Of a DNA stretch of 29,943 nt, positions 14,358 through 22,799 are shown piece by piece. Both the position numbers and the translations under genes were made by a program. The notes under the pieces were generated by a model that saw only the letters and a program-made list of their open reading frames with translations, ran no database searches and was not told the origin of the DNA. This stretch comes from an uncultured Oscillospiraceae bacterium (GTDB lineage: Bacteria; Bacillota; Clostridia; Oscillospirales; Acutalibacteraceae): positions 1-29,943 of the forward strand of contig URPQ01000018.1 of NCBI GenBank assembly GCA_900549755.1, read 5' to 3'. Every line of letters begins with the position of its first letter. Position 1 is the first letter of the stretch.

Positions 14358-16283
14358 ATGAAAGACGGTTTTATAAAAGTTGCGGCGGGCGTTCCGCGCT
14401 GCACCGTGGCGGACGTGGCTGCCAACACTGCTGAAATAAAGGCGCTTATTGATAAAGCAAACGCGCAAAAAATAAATCTTTTGGCTCTGCCGGAGCTTTG
14501 CATTACGGCATACACCTGCGGCGACCTTTTCTTTTCGCAGGCTCTGCTTGCAGCCGCTGAAAGTGCGCTTGCCGAAATTTGCGAATACACCGCAGGGAAA
14601 TACCCTATTATAATAGTCGGCGTTCCTCTTTTGTACCGCTCAAAACTTTACAACTGCGCCGCCGTTTTGCAGGGCGGCAAAATTCTCGGCATTGTTCCCA
14701 AAACCTATATGCCGAATTATGCCGAGTTTTACGAGCAGCGGCAGTTTTCTTCGGGCAGAGAGGTTGAAAAAAACGCCGAAATAAATATCTGCGGCGTTTC
14801 TGCTCCGTTCGGCACAGGTCTTGTATTTGCACATTCCGAAATGCCCGAGTACACATTCGGCGTTGAAATATGCGAGGATATCTGGGCGGCGGCGCAGCCT
14901 GCCGAAAGGCTCTGCCGCGGCGGCGCGCATATAATGATAAACCCCTCAGCCTCAAACGAGGTTATAGGCAAAGCCGCATACCGCCGCACCCTTGTGCTTT
15001 CCACTTCGGCAAGGCTTTTGTGCGCGTATATTTATGTATCGTCGGGCAGCGGCGAATCAACGCAGGACTTAGTCTATTCGGGGCACTGCATTATAGCCGA
15101 AAACGGCACCTCGCTTGCCGAAAACAAGCCCTTTGAAGAAAAGGAGCTTACCGTTACCGAAATCGACGTTAAAAAGCTGGCTTACGAACGGCATAAAAAC
15201 ACAAGCTTTGAGCCCTTGGCTGACGTTACGTTTATAAAATTCGAGCAGAAAATTCAGAAAACCGAAATTACGCGGCAAATTGATAAAGCGCCCTTTGTGC
15301 CGTCTGATAAAGCGGCATTAAGCTCCCGCGCCGAGGCGATTTTGCGCATACAGTCCTACGGGCTTAAAAAGCGCCTTGAACACACCCGCGCCAAAACCGC
15401 GGTTATAGGCGTTTCGGGCGGGCTTGACAGCACCCTTGCGCTGCTCGTGGCGGTGCGGGCTATGAAATTATTAAACCGCCCGCTTTCGGACATTTGCGCC
15501 GTTACAATGCCGGGCTTCGGCACAACCAAGCGCACCCACTCAAATTCCGAAACCCTCTGCTCGCTTTTGGGCGTTACCTTTAAAGAGGTGAATATAACCG
15601 CCGCAGTTAATCAGCATTTTAAGGATATTGAGCAAGACCCCGAGTGCCTTGATACAACCTACGAAAATTCGCAGGCGCGCGAGCGCACGCAGGTGCTTAT
15701 GGATATTGCCAATAAATCGGGCGGAATGGTTATAGGCACGGGCGATTTATCTGAGCTGGCTCTCGGCTGGGCGACTTATAACGGCGACCATATGTCTATG
15801 TACGCCGTAAATTCCTCGGTACCCAAAACGCTTGTGCGGTATTTGGTGCGTTACGGGGCAGAGTGCGCCGGCGGCGATACCCAAAAAGTGCTTGAAGATA
15901 TTCTTGCCACCCCCGTTTCCCCCGAGCTTTTACCGGCGGATAAAAACGGCGAAATAGCGCAAAAGACCGAGGATTTGGTAGGTCCTTACGAGCTGCACGA
16001 CTTCTTTCTTTATCATATGCTGCGTTTCGGCGAAACACCCGCTAAAATCTACCGTTTAGCGCTCATCGCGTTTAACGGCGTTTACAGCGGCGATATAATT
16101 ATGCACTGGCTTAAAACCTTTATTCGCCGCTTTTTCTCGCAGCAGTTCAAGCGCTCCTGCATCCCGGACGGCCCCAAAGTCGGCTCTGTAACCCTATCCC
16201 CCCGCGGGGACTGGCGTATGCCGTCCGACGCGTCAGCCGCACTTTGGCTTGCGGAGCTTGAGAAAATCCCCTCACCTGTGTAA
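14358..16283 (+). CDS. nadE: Glutamine-dependent NAD+ synthetase
   Basis: Amidates nicotinic acid adenine dinucleotide to NAD+ using ammonia released from glutamine. The N-terminal nitrilase-like glutaminase domain shows the Glu-Lys-Cys triad: LALPELC (Glu about 46), GIVPKTYMPNYAEFYEQRQF (Lys about 115) and GVEICEDIW (Cys about 172). The C-terminal synthetase domain has the ATP-pyrophosphatase loop GVSGGLDST (about 351-359) and GTGDLSELALGWATYNGDHMSMYAVN. The 641-residue length is typical of the two-domain enzyme. ATG at 14358 is preferred over 14349, because AAGGA lies 9 nt upstream of the former and overlaps the latter. It is monocistronic. Confidence 0.96.
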   Translation: MKDGFIKVAAGVPRCTVADVAANTAEIKALIDKANAQKINLLALPELCITAYTCGDLFFSQALLAAAESALAEICEYTAGKYPIIIVGVPLLYRSKLYNCAAVLQGGKILGIVPKTYMPNYAEFYEQRQFSSGREVEKNAEINICGVSAPFGTGLVFAHSEMPEYTFGVEICEDIWAAAQPAERLCRGGAHIMINPSASNEVIGKAAYRRTLVLSTSARLLCAYIYVSSGSGESTQDLVYSGHCIIAENGTSLAENKPFEEKELTVTEIDVKKLAYERHKNTSFEPLADVTFIKFEQKIQKTEITRQIDKAPFVPSDKAALSSRAEAILRIQSYGLKKRLEHTRAKTAVIGVSGGLDSTLALLVAVRAMKLLNRPLSDICAVTMPGFGTTKRTHSNSETLCSLLGVTFKEVNITAAVNQHFKDIEQDPECLDTTYENSQARERTQVLMDIANKSGGMVIGTGDLSELALGWATYNGDHMSMYAVNSSVPKTLVRYLVRYGAECAGGDTQKVLEDILATPVSPELLPADKNGEIAQKTEDLVGPYELHDFFLYHMLRFGETPAKIYRLALIAFNGVYSGDIIMHWLKTFIRRFFSQQFKRSCIPDGPKVGSVTLSPRGDWRMPSDASAALWLAELEKIPSPV

Positions 16284-16288
16284 GGGTT

Positions 16289-16349
16289 CGGGTGTCCGGC
16301 AGACGCCTCTGCAAAGCAGAAGCACCGACCGAGGCGGCAGCCGAGACGG
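16289..16349 (+). repeat. Intergenic repeat B, copy 1
   Basis: A 61-bp unit starting CGGGTGTCCGG and ending GGCAGCCGAGACGG. It matches 24947-25007 at 57 of 61 positions without gaps; all differences fall in positions 12-17. It contains the hairpin CTCTGC-AAA-GCAGAAG. It starts 6 bp after the nadE stop and is preceded by CCCCTCACCTGTGTAAGGG, which resembles the tail of repeat A copy 1. Confidence 0.9.
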
Positions 16350-16420
16350 TGTCATGCGCAAGCTATAACGGAGGGGTTGTTACAAGCAAAAAGTATAGCA
16401 AAAAATTTCACCTTGAAAGA

Positions 16421-16501
16421 ATACCCCTCAGTCACTAACGTTACAGCCGCCGACGGCGGCGGTCCCCTCTGTTTTGACTTACGTCAAAAAGAAGGGAGCC
16501 T
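16421..16501 (+). repeat. Intergenic repeat A, copy 2
   Basis: Same ends as the copy at 10098 (ATACCCCTCAGTCA ... AAGAAGGGAGCCT), but with a GC-rich middle containing the hairpin GCCGCC-GAC-GGCGGC and TTTGACTTACGTCAAA. It lies between repeat B copy 1 and the bidirectional terminator, in a gap without genes. Confidence 0.78.
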
Positions 16502-16515
16502 TTGTTGTCTATGAC

Positions 16516-16557
16516 AAAAAACTGTTGCTGTCGGTTTTAACGGCGGCAACAGTTTTT
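16516..16557. terminator. Bidirectional terminator between nadE and the SNF2 gene
   Basis: AAAAAACTGTTGC pairs with GCAACAGTTTTTT across a 16-nt region that can itself pair partly. T-runs follow on both strands. It would end the minus-strand SNF2 transcript (stop at 16567) and any plus-strand readthrough from nadE. Confidence 0.88.
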
Positions 16558-16566
16558 TATATAATT

Positions 16567-19329
16567 TTAAATATCACAGTCTTGTTTAATCTTTTCAACC
16601 ACATTTCCGAAAGAATCTTCAAAAAGCCCATCTCTTTTAAAAATCAAAGAATAAATTTTGTTTTCTTCAATTAACCTGTAAAGTCGCTTTAGCATTAAAA
16701 TATAACTGCCGTAATCAGGCTTAATTAAATCAAACGCTTTAATTAAATACTCTTTTTTAAATTGATAATCGTTATAGCCGTCATTTATTATTTTCACTAT
16801 ATAATTGACCGCGCCGCCTATACCGGGCAAATCGTTATTGTTAGTTTCGCAATTTCGCGGTTCCTCCGCAATTTTTATGTGCAATAATAAATGCTCCAAT
16901 AAATTACAGTATACCAATCTGTTGGCTTTTTGATAATCATAAGAATACATTGCGGAAAACCTTTCGTTTGAAAGCATAATCGCCTTATCCTCATCTATAT
17001 GGTGACAGAAAAGTCCTTCTTTGGTTCTTGAAATTTTCGTATTTTTACTTCTACAGCTCTCATTGGCAAAATAATCGCCGGGAACAGCACCGTATTTTTC
17101 TTTAAGCTGCTCAACAATCTGATTATATTTCATTTCCGTGAGCTTATTGTAATACTCGGCATTTCCGGCAGCTATCTGCGTTTTCGTGCCGTTTTTGGCG
17201 TTTATACGCTCAATTTCATCCGTTATTATGCTGTTTAGTGTTCCGTCATCCACTTCAAAGCTTTGCTGAGCCGCAACGGATTTATCTGCAAAGGCATTAA
17301 AGATGGACTGCTTTTCTTCAAGCAATTTAGTTATGCGCTCATCAACCGTATTTTCGCATAAAAGTCTGTATACCAAAACATTCCTTGTCTGTCCCATTCT
17401 GTAAGCCCTTGATATAGCCTGATTTTCAATAGACGGCTTTAACTGCGGCTCACAGATAACAATAACGCTTGCCGATTGAATATTAAGTCCCGTACCGCCT
17501 GACTGTATTTGAGCTACCAAAACGCTCCCCGCCGGCGCCTTGTCAAATTCATCTATTATTTCCTGTCGGTGAGCGGGATTAACCGAACCGTTCAGCACCC
17601 TGCCGCACCTGTTTCCCAAAAACAAAGAAACTCGGTTCAAAGTATCCAAAAAGAAAGAAAATACTATAACCTTTCGCCTGTCAGATTCGGCTTCTTCTAC
17701 GATTTCCTTTAAGCGCTCGGCTTATGATGAGAAATTGAGATCATCTACATTCCACGAAACACGCCGCGATTCCGCAAAGTTCCTGTTCAATACTGCGTCT
17801 TCGTATATTTTTTCTTCTTTTCTCCTAAGCGTGCACCATTCCTTACTCTCTATAAGCTCCGGCAATTCAGTTAAAACATCATCCCTTTTTCTTCTGTAAT
17901 ATACCGCCGCAATTTTATTTCTGAACTCACTTGCCGATGACATAAATGCAATTTTTTTAGCTTGATCCGCAATTACGGGATTGAGCATATAAATCAGCGA
18001 AATCATTTCATCAACCTTGTTTTCAAGTGCAGTGCCTGTCATAAACAGCGCTCTTTCAGCGTGCCTGCAAAGGTTTTGCGTGTTTACAGTCCGCTTTGCC
18101 GTAGGGTTTTTAATATAATGTGCTTCATCCACAACAATCAAAGAAAACATAAAATTATCATCTAAGTCAAATGAATTTACGGTTTCAAAGGTTGTTACGC
18201 CCACTCCGCCTGTTTTTTCCCACGCAGAAAACGCGCTTTGACGGTCGTTTCCGTGAATTTTTGTTACTTTTAAAAGGCTGTGTTTGGCAATTTCTCTGCA
18301 CCAATTTGTAAGTACACTTGCAGGACATACAACCATAAAATGTGTAGCTCCGGTATTTCTTAGCGAAACCATTACGGCAATTGCCTGTATTGTTTTTCCG
18401 AGACCCATTTCATCGCCCAAAAGCACCTTGCCCTGATGCAATATATATTTTACTCCCCACTCCTGATAGCGCCTCAGGGTACACAACAGTCCGTCCGGGA
18501 AAAAACATTCCTCCTGCACCTTAATTGCAAGATCCTCCGGCAAGCCGTAAAGCGTATCGCTGTTTCCCAATAGTCCGGGAGCTATTTCCTCCAGAACATT
18601 ATAAAATTCAATACTTTTTGTCGAAAAGCTTTCCCAAACTTCATCAGCTGAAACCGCTTTAATACCGCCGAATTTCGTTAAGGTATCATTTGCAATATGA
18701 AAATATTCATTGTTTGAAAACTCTTTCAAATAATCATATGCTGAAATCGCTCCTGATTTATTGGATTTTGAGGTAAAAAGCCATACTAATGCGTTTGCCG
18801 CCGGTTTCAAGCAATTTGTCTGCTCAGTTATATTTCTCTTATTTTCCGATAAAAGCTCTTTGCATTTTTCTATATAGGGCAAGCTGTTTTTATAAATAAA
18901 AATACTTTTTATAAGCGCTGTTGATTTGCTGTTTTTATCATCGGCACTTATTTTTATTTTAACCTGTTTTAGAGCCTCATTTGCAATATTATTTGCAATT
19001 CTTTTTATATTGTATGCTGTATCTGCCCCTATTCCGCGAACAGCAGCAATATTATATACCGTAGCGGCATAAACATCCGCCACGGTATTGTAATTGTATT
19101 CCTTCAGAGCCTTTATTCTTATTCCCTTTTTGTCTCTGTTGATTTCATCTACCGGAACAGTCCTTAATGTTTTCAAAAGTTCTTCTGTTGCCAACCCGTC
19201 AGCATTGCTTTTAACAGTATTTTTTAATGCATCGGCAGCGGAACTTATATTCTGTAACTTTTTTATCAGTGACAAATGTTCTTCAATTAAATTCTTAGCT
19301 TCCCTCGCTGAAAATTCCTTTTTAGGCAT
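16567..19329 (-). pseudogene. SNF2 helicase with N-terminal HhH and C-terminal HNH-like motif, split by in-frame TAA
   Basis: One continuous 920-codon frame interrupted only by TAA at 17722-17724 (codon 536). The N-terminal piece (19329-17722, 535 residues) has a helix-hairpin-helix (AAVRGIGADTAYNIKRIA, about 95-112), helicase motif I GDEMGLGKT (305-313), motif II DEAH (401-404) and motif III MTGTALENK. After the stop the frame continues AERLKEIVEEAESDRRKVIV into the Helicase_C domain. This has motif V SGGTGLNIQSA and motif VI QAISRAYRMGQ. An additional domain then carries EGLFCHHIDEDKAIML and NRLVYCNLLEHLLLHIKI, the His/Asn/His spacing of an HNH-type nuclease. SNF2 plus HNH recalls the ATP-dependent endonuclease ZRANB3, but the function here is unknown. 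The stop separates the two RecA-like lobes, so ATPase activity needs readthrough, correction or reassembly. A TTG at 17649 could restart translation, with a weak site. The gene is AT-richer than its neighbours. It may be a recent pseudogene, an assembly error or recoding. Confidence 0.85.
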
Positions 19330-19345
19330 TTTTATTCCTCTTTAC

Positions 19346-20029
19346 TTAATTCCTTTTTATGTAATTCATAGTTGCCGCCCAGCCTATTGCATTTGCCTGC
19401 CTGTTGGCGGCATCTCTTATAGCTGCAATTCTTTCTTCTTCAAGCTCGCGGGCTTTAAGCTTATCGTAGCTGTCTATCGCCTGCTTTAAATCATAATCTG
19501 AGGTTGACATAATATCATATATGTATTGCAGCGTTTTCCTGTTTCGGTATTGCAGAGGCACAGGCTTTTCTGTTTCGTAAAGCGCGGCAAGCTCTTTTTG
19601 CATTGCATTGATTTTAACTTCCAGTTGCTTCATTTCAGAGTAATATTTATCTGTATCAGCCGTTTTTTTATCAAGCCTTGATTTATATTCTTCCGAATTT
19701 AATTCATTTTTCAGTTTTACACGATAGACCGCATAAAATAAAATGCAAATTAAAATAGGAAACATTATAGCACATACAGACACCGCTGCAATAGTGCCGG
19801 TGTCATCATAATTACCTAAATATATAACCGAAATAATAATTACAGCAAAAAAAGCAACAAGCGATAATCCATATGCGGCAATACCTTTAAATTCAGTTTT
19901 TGGTTTGATTTTTTCATCGTAACTCGGCTTATTATCGTCAAGCTCGGTATATTTTAATATTGAATTTTTTATATTATTTTCAAGTTCAAGCGCCTTTTTG
20001 ATATTTTCAATTTGCATTTCCCTATCCAT
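19346..20029 (-). CDS. Two-TM coiled-coil protein, unknown function
   Basis: A 227-residue protein I do not recognise. After a charged N-terminal helix (1-45) come two membrane helices (about 49-72, GIAAYGLSLVAFFAVIIISVIYL, and about 77-104). A long Lys/Glu-rich coiled coil follows (about 105-160). The C-terminal region (about 160-227) has a helical block, ARELEEERIAAIRDAANRQA, and ends NYIKRN. Both tails would face the same side, most likely the cytoplasm. The start ATG follows AAGGGGAAACATT. It lies 11 nt after the 77-residue gene and 16 nt before the SNF2 gene, so all three are one operon. A membrane platform or sensor for the helicase-nuclease is a guess from context only. Confidence 0.7.
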   Translation of the reverse strand: MDREMQIENIKKALELENNIKNSILKYTELDDNKPSYDEKIKPKTEFKGIAAYGLSLVAFFAVIIISVIYLGNYDDTGTIAAVSVCAIMFPILICILFYAVYRVKLKNELNSEEYKSRLDKKTADTDKYYSEMKQLEVKINAMQKELAALYETEKPVPLQYRNRKTLQYIYDIMSTSDYDLKQAIDSYDKLKARELEEERIAAIRDAANRQANAIGWAATMNYIKRN

Positions 20030-20040
20030 AATGTTTCCCC

Positions 20041-20274
20041 TTAATCAATTGAATATCTGAGCAACCAAAGCCCGCCGGATATTGAACGAACGCTGTCGCA
20101 AAACGGATAAAACTGTACCTTTATAGTTCCCAAGCCGTATTCAAAGGTCATTTTATTATCCTTAATTTCAAATTGCGGATACCGCTTGTTCCAGTTTTCG
20201 CGCCTGTTTGTTTCAACCGAGGTATACTCACGCCAAAAATAATTAACAGCGTTATCGAATGTTGAACGCAGCAT
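20041..20274 (-). CDS. Small protein of unknown function, first gene of SNF2 operon
   Basis: 77 residues, soluble, rich in aromatic residues: NYFWREYTSVETNRRENW in the N-terminal half, then beta-like strands (FEIKDNKMTFEYGLGTIKVQFYPF) and GGLWLLRYSID at the end. No known motif. The start ATG at 20274 has GGAAAGGGGAAAA upstream. Its tight spacing to the coiled-coil gene supports a real gene in the same transcript. The upstream 87 bp to the FkbM gene contain TATAAA, but no convincing -35 box. Confidence 0.6.
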   Translation of the reverse strand: MLRSTFDNAVNYFWREYTSVETNRRENWNKRYPQFEIKDNKMTFEYGLGTIKVQFYPFCDSVRSISGGLWLLRYSID

Positions 20275-20361
20275 ACATTTTCCCCTTTCCGCTTTAATTT
20301 TTTATACATACGAATATCAAAAGGTATACTTTTTGAACTCCTGTTTTATTTATTTTAAAAA

Positions 20362-21399
20362 TTATACGAAATAATAATTTATATCCCATGCAGGCAGACC
20401 CGGGAAATGCCGCATATAAATGCGGTAATCGTTTCTTATATTACAAACAGCCTGCGGTATATCCGTAAGGTCGCCCGTTCGGTGGTAGCAGGCTATCTGC
20501 ATTTTGGGGCGGCAGCGCGAAATTGTGTTTTCGGCACCCTTTATCGTCTGTACCTCGCTGCCCTCAACATCAGCCTTTATAAAGGAAAAATCGCCGTTCA
20601 GGGCGTCAACCGAAATCATTCGGCAGTACTCCCCCGCACCGACGCCTGAGCCGCGCCCTTTGTGCGCCGAAAATTCCGCATTGCCGCTTTTTTCGCCCAC
20701 AAGGGCGTTTATAAGCGTTATATTTTCAAGACAAGCGGTATTAACGGTCAGCTTTTTAAAGCTCTTTTTATCGGGCTCTACTGCTGTTATGCTTTTATAT
20801 TCTTCAACCCGCGCGGCAAATTCAAGCGCTGTATCGCCGTTATATGCGCCAAGGTCAAGATAGTTTTCCGCCTTGCCGAGCGTCAAAAAGCTGTTGTAAG
20901 GCTCATCCTGCGGCACCTCGCAACGATAAAGATATTCCGGCTTTCCGCTCAGCTTGTAATTCACCGTGTTTTCAAAGGTCTCGCGCGATTTATCGTCCGC
21001 AAGATGTGAATATACCCACAAAAGCTGCTCCCAGTTACGGGCAACATACTCGGTATTAAAAAGTCCCCTGCCATACACAGGAACATCGGGCACCAAAAGC
21101 TCCTGCTCCGCTGATATTCGTTTTATATTCTCAAGCACCTCGGGTCTTGATGAGCCGAAGCACAAAAGCACCGTCATATTGCCGAATTGCTCTTTAAGCG
21201 CGGAGTATGAGGTAAGGCGCATACCGTGAAACAGCTTATCCCGCACAAAGCCGTCGGTTGCGAACACACCCGACGGCTTTACCGCAACACTTTCAAGCGC
21301 TTTTATAATTTTATCGGCACCGTTGCCCATACCGTAAAGAACAACGGGCTTTTTGGTTGTTTTTAAATACTGCCATATATCCTGTTTTACAATATTCAT
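20362..21399 (-). CDS. FkbM family methyltransferase with N-terminal Rossmann-like domain
   Basis: A probable SAM-dependent O-methyltransferase acting on a glycan or lipid-linked sugar. The C-terminal half has the FkbM signature: NYLDLGAYNGDTALEFA (SAM motif I), ITAVEPDKKSFKKL, FSFIKADVEGSEVQTIKGAE and the end RPKMQIACYHRTGDL. The N-terminal 95 residues (KPVVLYGMGNGADKIIKALE ... VLLCFGSSRPEVLENI) look like a separate Rossmann-type nucleotide- or sugar-binding domain. The frame opens at 21438, but ATG at 21399 overlaps the PIG-L stop (ATGA) with a GGGGA site, giving 345 residues. Last gene of the four-gene operon. Confidence 0.85.
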   Translation of the reverse strand: MNIVKQDIWQYLKTTKKPVVLYGMGNGADKIIKALESVAVKPSGVFATDGFVRDKLFHGMRLTSYSALKEQFGNMTVLLCFGSSRPEVLENIKRISAEQELLVPDVPVYGRGLFNTEYVARNWEQLLWVYSHLADDKSRETFENTVNYKLSGKPEYLYRCEVPQDEPYNSFLTLGKAENYLDLGAYNGDTALEFAARVEEYKSITAVEPDKKSFKKLTVNTACLENITLINALVGEKSGNAEFSAHKGRGSGVGAGEYCRMISVDALNGDFSFIKADVEGSEVQTIKGAENTISRCRPKMQIACYHRTGDLTDIPQAVCNIRNDYRIYMRHFPGLPAWDINYYFV

Positions 21400-22799
21400 C
21401 TTTTTCCCCGCATTTTTCTGCGTTTTGCGGCTTTGCACCTTGCCGCAATATTTATTGCAATAATAAATATGACAAATAAGGCTATGGGTGTAACTGCAGC
21501 GGCGATTATTATTTTGCGTTTTTTTGCTTTCCGCGCTTTTCTTTCCGCCTCAGCCTTTGCCTTTTCCTCCGCCCTTTTCTTTTCCTCAAGGCGCTGCTTT
21601 TCCGCTTCTTCCTCCGCTTTTATTCGCTCCTGCTCGGAGTAAAGGGTTATGTTTTCAAGCATATCGTTTTTTTGCACGTCCGCACCGACGCTTGTAAAAT
21701 AAAGCCCGTATTCGCAGGGCGAATATTTTTTAATTTGCGAGGCTTTGGTAATTTCGCCGTTTTTGCCGAACATCCATTTTTTAAACCATGTTCCCTGCTG
21801 CGATTTATGCTCCAAAAAGCCGAGCTTTGACATTTCAAACGGAGTTTTCCCGCCGAAAAACTCGCTTGGTAAGTCATAATCCATTACTATTTTATTTTCA
21901 TTATATAAATGCACATAAAGCTTTTTCGGGGTATACACTCCGTATTTCTCGGCAGTTTCGGGAAAGCTTTTATCGTCCCCCGAAATTTCCACCGCTTTTT
22001 TCAGCATAGCCGCGTTTAAAATGTGCATACCGTGACCGTATTCGCCCTTAAAATCGTGGCTTACCACCACCTGCGGCTTAAACCTGCGCAGCAGCTCAAC
22101 CTGAACGCCCAGCGCGTCGTTTTCGGTAAAGCCCTCGGTTTCAATGGTTTTAAGCGCGCCCTCAAGCGATTCCGAATAATAATCGGGAAAATTATTTATA
22201 ACAGGGTAGTATTTTATACCCACCGTCCAAAGTCCGTTTAAAAGCTCGTGACGGCGGCGGGGTTCGTTTTTGTGGTCGGTATAATACACCACCTGAATAT
22301 CGCAGCCGCGCGCCGCGTAATACGGCAGAAGTCCCGCAAAGAAAAGTTGGTCGTCATCGGAATGTGATGAATTAAGCAGTATATCCGCCCTTTCGAGCGG
22401 CTTTTCCCAGTTCTGCACGAAATCCGGCAATGTGCCGGCTGAAAAGGCGTAAACATCGCTGATTTTCGCACCGCCGAAATCCACGGTCAAGTCATTGCTT
22501 TTAAGCTCCGAAACATCTGTTAGTGTATGAAGAAAATCGGTTTTAACAGTTTTCGTTTTCTCGCCTGATTTTACTTTAAATTCCTGCGCCTTGCTGTGGA
22601 ATATAATATAGAGCGATGAAATTTCACCGTCGGCGGATATTTTTATCTCACCGCAATCGGCAGAGGTAAGGTAGCTGCTGTCGGTCAGCTTTTTATCAAG
22701 CCCCGAAAGTGTTAATTGCCGCGCCTTATCACCCTCAGCCGATACGCGAAAAGCGCACAGCAAAATCAGTATTGCAAAAACAGCTGATAATTTTTTCAC
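21396..22799 (-). CDS. Secreted, membrane-anchored PIG-L/LmbE-type deacetylase
   Basis: A 467-residue N-deacetylase-family protein with an unusual layout. It has an N-terminal signal peptide (MKKLSAVFAILILLCAFRVSA), a beta-rich domain to about 130, and the PIG-L domain (about 130-290). A Glu/Lys/Ala-rich coiled coil (about 395-430) follows, then a C-terminal membrane helix (about 433-455) and a basic tail. The zinc motif reads SHSDDDQLFF where the family usually has AHPDDE, and the second metal-site motif GEYGHGMH is intact. The signal peptide and stop-transfer tail put the enzyme outside the membrane, where it could deacetylate a GlcNAc-type sugar in the cell wall or a glycolipid. The start is GTG, overlapping the MATE stop (GTGA) behind AGGAG. 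Confidence 0.85.
   Translation of the reverse strand: MKKLSAVFAILILLCAFRVSAEGDKARQLTLSGLDKKLTDSSYLTSADCGEIKISADGEISSLYIIFHSKAQEFKVKSGEKTKTVKTDFLHTLTDVSELKSNDLTVDFGGAKISDVYAFSAGTLPDFVQNWEKPLERADILLNSSHSDDDQLFFAGLLPYYAARGCDIQVVYYTDHKNEPRRRHELLNGLWTVGIKYYPVINNFPDYYSESLEGALKTIETEGFTENDALGVQVELLRRFKPQVVVSHDFKGEYGHGMHILNAAMLKKAVEISGDDKSFPETAEKYGVYTPKKLYVHLYNENKIVMDYDLPSEFFGGKTPFEMSKLGFLEHKSQQGTWFKKWMFGKNGEITKASQIKKYSPCEYGLYFTSVGADVQKNDMLENITLYSEQERIKAEEEAEKQRLEEKKRAEEKAKAEAERKARKAKKRKIIIAAAVTPIALFVIFIIAINIAARCKAAKRRKMRGKR

Noticed and set aside
17722..17724. Selenocysteine or pyrrolysine recoding
   Set aside because: The stop is TAA, not TGA or TAG, and no downstream recoding element is evident.
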